In this document: positions 32,356 through 36,742 of the stretch, piece after piece | Layout of the letters: each line of letters begins with the position of its first letter | How positions within the stretch are numbered: the first letter of the stretch is position 1 | Source: Prochlorococcus sp. AG-442-B03 | GTDB taxonomy: Bacteria > Cyanobacteriota > Cyanobacteriia > PCC-6307 > Cyanobiaceae | Direction of reading: 5' to 3' | Length of the DNA stretch: 36,742 nucleotides | NCBI GenBank assembly: GCA_003212395.1 | Contig: QCPU01000012.1 | Location: 1 to 36,742 of the forward strand | Program-made: the position numbers and the translations under genes | The notes under the pieces: model-generated | The model's database searches: none | What the model was told of the DNA's origin: nothing | What the model saw: only the letters and a program-made list of their open reading frames with translations

Positions 32356-33453
32356 ATGAATTCTAAAAATAAAAAATTAAAAATAGCAATCGCTGGACTA
32401 GGGTTTGGTAAAAAAGTTCACTTAGAGGCATTAAAAGAGTCTGATTACTTAACTCCTGTAGCAATTTATCATTACGAGAAAAAACAAAAATCGATAATAG
32501 AAAAAGAAACGGGCTTAGATTTTTTTCATGATTGGGATGACTTAATTAAATCTCCAGAAATTGATGGGATCATTATTGCTACCCCTCCTGAATCAAGATT
32601 TAAATTAGCAAAAAGCGCACTTGAGAACAATAAAAATTTGCTACTAGAAAAACCTGTTTCAATATCGTCCCTTGAAATAGAAGAGCTTCAGAGAATATCT
32701 TTGATTAATAATTTAAGCGTATGTGTTGATTTTGAATATAGAGCAGTACCTCTTTTCCTTCAGACAAAAAAACTTATTGATGAAAATATCTTAGGAGATA
32801 TATATTTAGTCAAATTAGATTGGTTAATGGGGAGCAGATCCGATCCTAAAAGAGCGTGGAATTGGTATTCATTAGAAGAAAAAGGTGGAGGAGTTATTGG
32901 CGCCTTAGGTACTCATGCATTCGATATGTTGAATTGGTTTTTTGGAGAAGCAATAAACGTGTCTAGCAAGTTAGCAACATCAATAAAAAAAAGACCTTTA
33001 CCTAATTCATCTGATTTAAATGATGTTACGAGTGAAGATGTATGTTTAGCCAATATAGACATATCAAACTACAGCTCGAATCTTATTCCATGTCAGGTAT
33101 CATTATCGTCGATTTCTAAAAATGGTAGAGGATTTAGTTTAGAAATATATGGAAGCGAAGGTTCACTTATTCTTAAAAGCGAAAACCAAAAAGATTATGT
33201 ACATGGTTTTAATTTGAAATATTCAAACAACGAAAATAAAATACAAAATCTAACTCCAGATTCAAGTTTTAATTTTAAAAAAACATGGACTGATGGGAGA
33301 ATAGCTCCAGTTTTAAGAATTCAAAATTTATGGGCTCAGAGTATAATTAATAGAACACCTGTAATCCCAGGCTTATGTGAGGGACTTGCTAGTCATAAAG
33401 TTTGCGAAGCCATAAGAGAATCTTCGAAAAGTGGATTAAGTATCAAAATTTAA
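32356..33453 (+). CDS. Gfo/Idh/MocA-family oxidoreductase
   Basis: An NAD(P)-dependent sugar-type dehydrogenase. The Rossmann loop GLGFGKKVH is at residues 14-22, ATPPESRFKLA near 75-85, and the catalytic-pair motif EKP at 98-100. The C-terminal domain has GGGVIGALGTHAFDMLNWFF (about 176-195), as in the family active site. Length is 365 residues. Substrate unknown; possibly biliverdin reductase-like or a sugar derivative. It starts 2 bases after the exported protein. Confidence 0.9.
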   Translation: MNSKNKKLKIAIAGLGFGKKVHLEALKESDYLTPVAIYHYEKKQKSIIEKETGLDFFHDWDDLIKSPEIDGIIIATPPESRFKLAKSALENNKNLLLEKPVSISSLEIEELQRISLINNLSVCVDFEYRAVPLFLQTKKLIDENILGDIYLVKLDWLMGSRSDPKRAWNWYSLEEKGGGVIGALGTHAFDMLNWFFGEAINVSSKLATSIKKRPLPNSSDLNDVTSEDVCLANIDISNYSSNLIPCQVSLSSISKNGRGFSLEIYGSEGSLILKSENQKDYVHGFNLKYSNNENKIQNLTPDSSFNFKKTWTDGRIAPVLRIQNLWAQSIINRTPVIPGLCEGLASHKVCEAIRESSKSGLSIKI

Positions 33454-33498
33454 GGCTATACATTTATAAGTAGCAATTATCACTCGATAAAGTATTGG

Positions 33499-33547
33499 AT
33501 TGATTTTATTTTTTTTTCATATTCTGGAAAAATCAATTGAACTGAAT
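33499..33547 (+). repeat. Long-loop inverted repeat upstream of class I aldolase
   Basis: ATTGATTTT (33499-33507) and AAAATCAAT (33539-33547) are perfect 9-bp arms separated by 31 bases containing a T run. The right arm ends 9 bases before the aldolase ATG. It could form a leader hairpin controlling translation, or be an operator pair. AT-rich, so moderate only. Confidence 0.3.
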
Positions 33548-33556
33548 TATTAAAGA

Positions 33557-34624
33557 ATGGCTTTAAATTATTACAAAAATGAGCTTAAAGAAAATGCTCA
33601 ATTACTAGCTTCTAAAGGAAAAGGGATATTAGCGGTAGATGAATCCACTAAAACAGTAGGTAAAAGACTCGCTGGAATTGGCGTTGAGAATACTGAAGAA
33701 AATAGGAAGGCATATAGAGGAATGCTTTTTACTACACAAGGTCTTGGCAAATATATAAGTGGAGCAATCCTATTCGAAGAGACTCTTTATCAGAAACACA
33801 AAGATGGTGAGTCAATGGTTAAGAAACTAAATGATTTAGGTATTATTCCAGGTATAAAGGTCGATAAAGGCCTAAATCCACTTCCAGGAGGAGGAGATGT
33901 AGAAACTTTTTGCTCTGGCCTAGATGGGTTAGTTGAAAGAGCCGCAAAATATTATGAACAAGGTGCCAGATTTGCAAAGTGGAGAGCAGTTCTCCAAATT
34001 ACAAATGATGGTTGTCCTTCAAAACTATCAATTCAAGATAATGCTTGGGGATTAGCAAGGTATGCAAGATCAGTTCAAGAATCTGGCTTGGTACCAATTA
34101 TTGAACCTGAAATTTTAATGGACGGCGACCATACTATTGAAAAAACTGCTGAAGTTCAAGAAGAGGTAATAAAGCAGGTTTATATTGCCTGTCAAGCAAA
34201 TGGAGTTTTTCTAGAAGGCACTCTATTAAAACCCTCTATGACTGTTAATGGAGCAGATTGCCCAACAAAGGCTGATCCTATGAAGGTTGCTGAAATGACA
34301 ATCAGAACTATGGAAAGATGTGTTCCTGCATCTGTTCCTGGAATAGTTTTCTTATCAGGTGGTTTAAGCGAAGAAGCCGCTTCTGTTTATCTAAATAATA
34401 TGAACACTCTTTACAGGAAAGCTTTATGGAATGTTTCATTCTCCTATGGAAGAGCATTACAGCACTCATGCTTAAAGGCCTGGAAAGGAAGCGACGTTGA
34501 AGGAGGTCAAAAAGCATTAATAGCAAGAGCTCAAGCAAACTCTGAAGCTTCAAAAGGTGCCTATGTAGCAGGATCTCAACCTTCATCTGATGAGCAATTG
34601 TTTGTGGCAGGCTACACTTATTAA
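33557..34624 (+). CDS. Class I (Schiff-base) fructose-bisphosphate aldolase
   Basis: Cleaves or forms fructose 1,6-bisphosphate in glycolysis and the Calvin cycle, without metal. The Schiff-base lysine is Lys225 in LEGTLLKPSM. Other catalytic residues are Asp28 (AVDEST), Lys104 (KVDKG), Lys141 (KWRAV) and Glu183 (EPEI). The 355-residue length and C-terminal Tyr (AGYTY) follow the eukaryotic-type class I enzyme. It is followed 147 bases later by a class II aldolase, so the genome has both. Confidence 0.95.
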   Translation: MALNYYKNELKENAQLLASKGKGILAVDESTKTVGKRLAGIGVENTEENRKAYRGMLFTTQGLGKYISGAILFEETLYQKHKDGESMVKKLNDLGIIPGIKVDKGLNPLPGGGDVETFCSGLDGLVERAAKYYEQGARFAKWRAVLQITNDGCPSKLSIQDNAWGLARYARSVQESGLVPIIEPEILMDGDHTIEKTAEVQEEVIKQVYIACQANGVFLEGTLLKPSMTVNGADCPTKADPMKVAEMTIRTMERCVPASVPGIVFLSGGLSEEAASVYLNNMNTLYRKALWNVSFSYGRALQHSCLKAWKGSDVEGGQKALIARAQANSEASKGAYVAGSQPSSDEQLFVAGYTY

Positions 34625-34717
34625 GTAAAAAGTCCTAAAAATATACTCTGGGTCATAAAATTAGTTTCTTTAATTTAGTATTTTGTATATCTAATGACGT
34701 GACATTTGATACCTCTT

Positions 34718-34723
34718 TATACT
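34718..34723 (+). promoter_or_regulatory. Candidate -10 element of class II aldolase
   Basis: TATACT, 48 bases upstream of the ATG at 34772, in a 147-base gap. A weak -35 (TGACGT, 34695-34700) is 17 bases further up. A 5-bp hairpin (ATGCT...AGCAT, 34740-34755) lies in the leader. Consistent with a separate strong promoter. Confidence 0.4.
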
Positions 34724-34771
34724 AAACTCTCGGAAACATATGCTTTATATAGCATTTAACTTATTTTAATT

Positions 34772-35845
34772 ATGGCCCTCGTTCCACTACGACTACTTTT
34801 AGATCACGCTGCTGAGAATGGTTACGGTATTCCAGCTTTCAATGTTAATAACCTTGAACAAGTTCAAGCAATCATGGAAGCAGCATATGAAACTGATAGT
34901 CCTGTAATCCTCCAAGCTTCAAGAGGGGCAAGAAATTATGCAGGAGAAATTTTCCTACGTCATCTAATCCTTGCTGCTACAGAAACATATCCTAATATTC
35001 CAGTGGTAATGCACCAAGACCACGGTAATGAGCCATCAACATGTTATTCAGCAGCAATAAATGGTTTCACATCAGTAATGATGGATGGTTCTCTTGAGGC
35101 AGATGCAAAAACACCCGCTAGTTACGAATATAATGTTGCAGTTACTAAAAAAGTAGTGGATTTTGCTCATTCAGTTGGAGTTAGTGTTGAAGGAGAACTA
35201 GGTTGCTTAGGTTCATTAGAAACCGGGAAAGGAGAAGCAGAAGATGGTCATGGATTTGAAGGTGAACTTTCTACAGATATGCTTTTGACTGATCCTGAAG
35301 AAGCTGCAGATTTTGTTGCTAAAACAAAAGTCGATGCATTAGCTATTGCTATAGGTACAAGTCATGGTGCTTATAAATTTACAAGGAAACCAACAGGAGA
35401 AGTTCTTGCAATTAGCAGAATTGCTGAAATTCACAAAGCACTTCCAAATACCCATCTTGTAATGCATGGATCTAGTTCAGTGCCTCAGGAATGGTTAGAT
35501 ATTATTAATAAATATGGTGGTGAAATTCCTCAAACATATGGCGTTCCTGTTGAAGAAATTCAAGAAGGAATAAGAAATGGAGTCAGGAAAGTTAACATTG
35601 ATACTGATAACAGACTTGCTTTCACTGCCGCGGTTAGAGAAGCAGCATTTGCTGATAAGGCAAACTTCGACCCAAGACATTTCAACAAGCCTGCCAGAAA
35701 ATACATGAAGCAAGTTTGTCTTGATAGATACAAGCAGTTCTGGTGCGAAGGTCAAGCAAGTAAGATTAAACAAAACAGCACTAATTATTTTGCTGATCTT
35801 TACGCAAAAGGTGATTTAGATCCAAAAGTAAAAGCTACTGTTTAA
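34772..35845 (+). CDS. Class II (zinc) fructose-bisphosphate/sedoheptulose-bisphosphate aldolase
   Basis: The zinc-dependent aldolase central to the cyanobacterial Calvin cycle. The zinc ligands begin with H81-Q82-D83-H84-G in [25 protein letters not shown] is near 137-151, [11 protein letters not shown] near 193-203, [10 protein letters not shown] near 230-239, and NIDTDNR near 275. Length 357 is normal for the CbbA/FbaA long form. It is the last gene of the plus-strand run, ended by a strong bidirectional terminator. Confidence 0.96.
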   Translation: MALVPLRLLLDHAAENGYGIPAFNVNNLEQVQAIMEAAYETDSPVILQASRGARNYAGEIFLRHLILAATETYPNIPVVMHQDHGNEPSTCYSAAINGFTSVMMDGSLEADAKTPASYEYNVAVTKKVVDFAHSVGVSVEGELGCLGSLETGKGEAEDGHGFEGELSTDMLLTDPEEAADFVAKTKVDALAIAIGTSHGAYKFTRKPTGEVLAISRIAEIHKALPNTHLVMHGSSSVPQEWLDIINKYGGEIPQTYGVPVEEIQEGIRNGVRKVNIDTDNRLAFTAAVREAAFADKANFDPRHFNKPARKYMKQVCLDRYKQFWCEGQASKIKQNSTNYFADLYAKGDLDPKVKATV

Positions 35846-35862
35846 TTTTCTCCCAAATTAAT

Positions 35863-35897
35863 TAAAAAAGGACCTCCAAAATTGGGGGTCTTTTTTT
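35863..35897. terminator. Bidirectional intrinsic terminator between class II aldolase and purQ
   Basis: GACCTCCAA (35871-35879) pairs with TTGGGGGTC (35882-35890) around AA, with one G-T wobble. A T7 run follows (35891-35897) and an A-rich run precedes, giving a T run on the opposite strand. It serves the plus-strand aldolase and the minus-strand purQ, whose stop (35896-35898) abuts it. Confidence 0.9.
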
Positions 35898-36561
35898 AAT
35901 TCAATATTAATGATTTTAATGTAAAGAGACCATCAGTCCCACCAATTGTCTCGTCACATGCTCGCTCTGGATGAGGCATTAAACCTAGAACATTTCCTTT
36001 TTCATTAGTTATACCTGCGATATCGAATGAGGATCCATTGGGATTATTTTTATATCTCAAAGCGATCAATTCATTATCTACAAGTTTTTTTAAAGTATTA
36101 GAATCACAATGATATCTTCCTTCCCCATGCGCTATTGGCAACTTAATAGTTTGTTTTTCATCTCCATTATTAAACCAACCTCCTTTTGAAGAAACGATAT
36201 CAAGTTCAACGTCATCACAGATAAAATTAAGATTTTTATTTGAAGTGAGGGCACCAGGCAAAAAGCCTGATTCTGTCAAAATTTGGAACCCATTACAAAT
36301 TCCTAAAACTCTTCTTCCACTTTTCACAAAGTCATCCAAAGCATTTATTAATGGAGAGAATCTCGCTATTGCTCCGCATCTTAAATAATCACCATAGCTA
36401 AATCCTCCGGGTAAAACTATTGCATCTACATCGCTTAAATCTGAAGACTCATGCCACAAGTATTTTGTTCTTATGCCTAAACAACCTTCCAATGCCCAAG
36501 AAACATCACGATCACAATTAGAACCAGGGAAGACAACAACTCCTACAGTAAAATTATCCAT
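35896..36561 (-). CDS. purQ: Phosphoribosylformylglycinamidine synthase, glutaminase subunit
   Basis: PurQ releases ammonia from glutamine for the FGAM synthase complex PurLQS in purine synthesis. It is a class I glutamine amidotransferase with nucleophile Cys89 in LGICNGFQ and the His/Glu pair in LMPHPERA near the C-terminus. The N-terminal segment ([12 protein letters not shown]) and [10 protein letters not shown] near 52-61 are typical. Length is 221 residues. It starts one base after the purS stop. Confidence 0.97.
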   Translation of the reverse strand: MDNFTVGVVVFPGSNCDRDVSWALEGCLGIRTKYLWHESSDLSDVDAIVLPGGFSYGDYLRCGAIARFSPLINALDDFVKSGRRVLGICNGFQILTESGFLPGALTSNKNLNFICDDVELDIVSSKGGWFNNGDEKQTIKLPIAHGEGRYHCDSNTLKKLVDNELIALRYKNNPNGSSFDIAGITNEKGNVLGLMPHPERACDETIGGTDGLFTLKSLILN

Positions 36562-36562
36562 C

Positions 36563-36742
36563 TTATAATTTTTCTAGTAAATACTCATAATCTTCAATAA
36601 CAGTATTTGCGAATAACCTATCACACAATAAATCAATTTTTTCTCTTACTTCATTTTCACCATTACCTTCTATTTTTACCTCAATCATTTTTCCTATACG
36701 TAATGCTTTTATTCCCTCGGCTCCAAGTTTTATAGAAGCAGA
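36563..36742 (-). CDS. purS: Phosphoribosylformylglycinamidine synthase subunit PurS (partial)
   Basis: The gene runs off the right edge, and only the last 59 residues are present. The family pattern is clear: [20 protein letters not shown], then helix [20 protein letters not shown] and DYEYLLEKL. PurS is the about 80-residue structural subunit bridging PurL and PurQ. Its stop lies one base before the purQ start, so the pair is one operon. Confidence 0.92.
   Translation of the reverse strand, partial: SASIKLGAEGIKALRIGKMIEVKIEGNGENEVREKIDLLCDRLFANTVIEDYEYLLEKL

Overview
The window looks like a chromosome segment of a high-light-adapted Prochlorococcus, or a very close marine picocyanobacterium. 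The DNA is strongly AT-rich, genes are packed with 1 to 8 base overlaps, and many starts are GTG or TTG with weak Shine-Dalgarno sites. The gene content fits: urease and urea uptake, proteobacterial-type phosphoribulokinase, adjacent class I and class II aldolases, lipid A synthesis (lpxD), and several cyanobacteria-only families (DUF3685/Ycf55-like, DUF3727, CSP41-like). I saw no tRNA, rRNA, CRISPR array, insertion sequence or phage integrase.

Layout. (1) 1-6565, plus strand: the end of ureE, then ureF and ureG, then the urea ABC transporter urtABCDE. A near-consensus NtcA site lies before urtA. A 15-bp hairpin terminator between urtA and urtBCDE probably lets the binding protein be made in excess. 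(2) 6566-10520: a loose accessory stretch of small genes of unknown function, mostly minus strand, several below 60 codons. It includes a ribbon-helix-helix-like regulator with similar inverted repeats at both ends and a divergent 51-aa membrane peptide. (3) 10679-12894: a Rieske non-heme iron oxygenase, a 33-aa membrane peptide and an orphan ABC ATPase in one tight plus-strand unit. (4) 12883-15966: an iron-related block. It holds a zinc-ribbon membrane protein, a CRP/FNR-family regulator with two Fur-box-like sites in its promoter, a coiled-coil protein, ferritin, a 40-aa Cys/Lys-rich peptide under a third Fur-like site, and a FutC-type ferric iron ABC ATPase. (5) 16045-20706: nth, an SDR, a small cyanobacterial protein, a DUF296-glutaredoxin fusion, pgsA, a CSP41-like epimerase and hisA. 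(6) 20784-28851: a long plus-strand run with DUF3685, a thioredoxin-fold protein, a CofE-like ligase homologue, a GNAT-like protein, ruvX, DUF3727, a YqeG-type phosphatase, proB and lpxD. (7) 28880-35845: leuB, prk, accD, a small exported protein, a Gfo/Idh/MocA oxidoreductase and the two fructose-bisphosphate aldolases. A bidirectional terminator separates these from purQ and purS on the minus strand.

The parts most likely to be new are the Fur-like-site-linked 40-aa Cys/Lys-rich peptide and its iron regulatory circuit, the oxygenase, membrane peptide and orphan ATPase unit, the DUF296-glutaredoxin fusion, and the ribbon-helix-helix gene with matched repeats at both ends. All functions are inferred from motifs and remembered family features; no database search was run.
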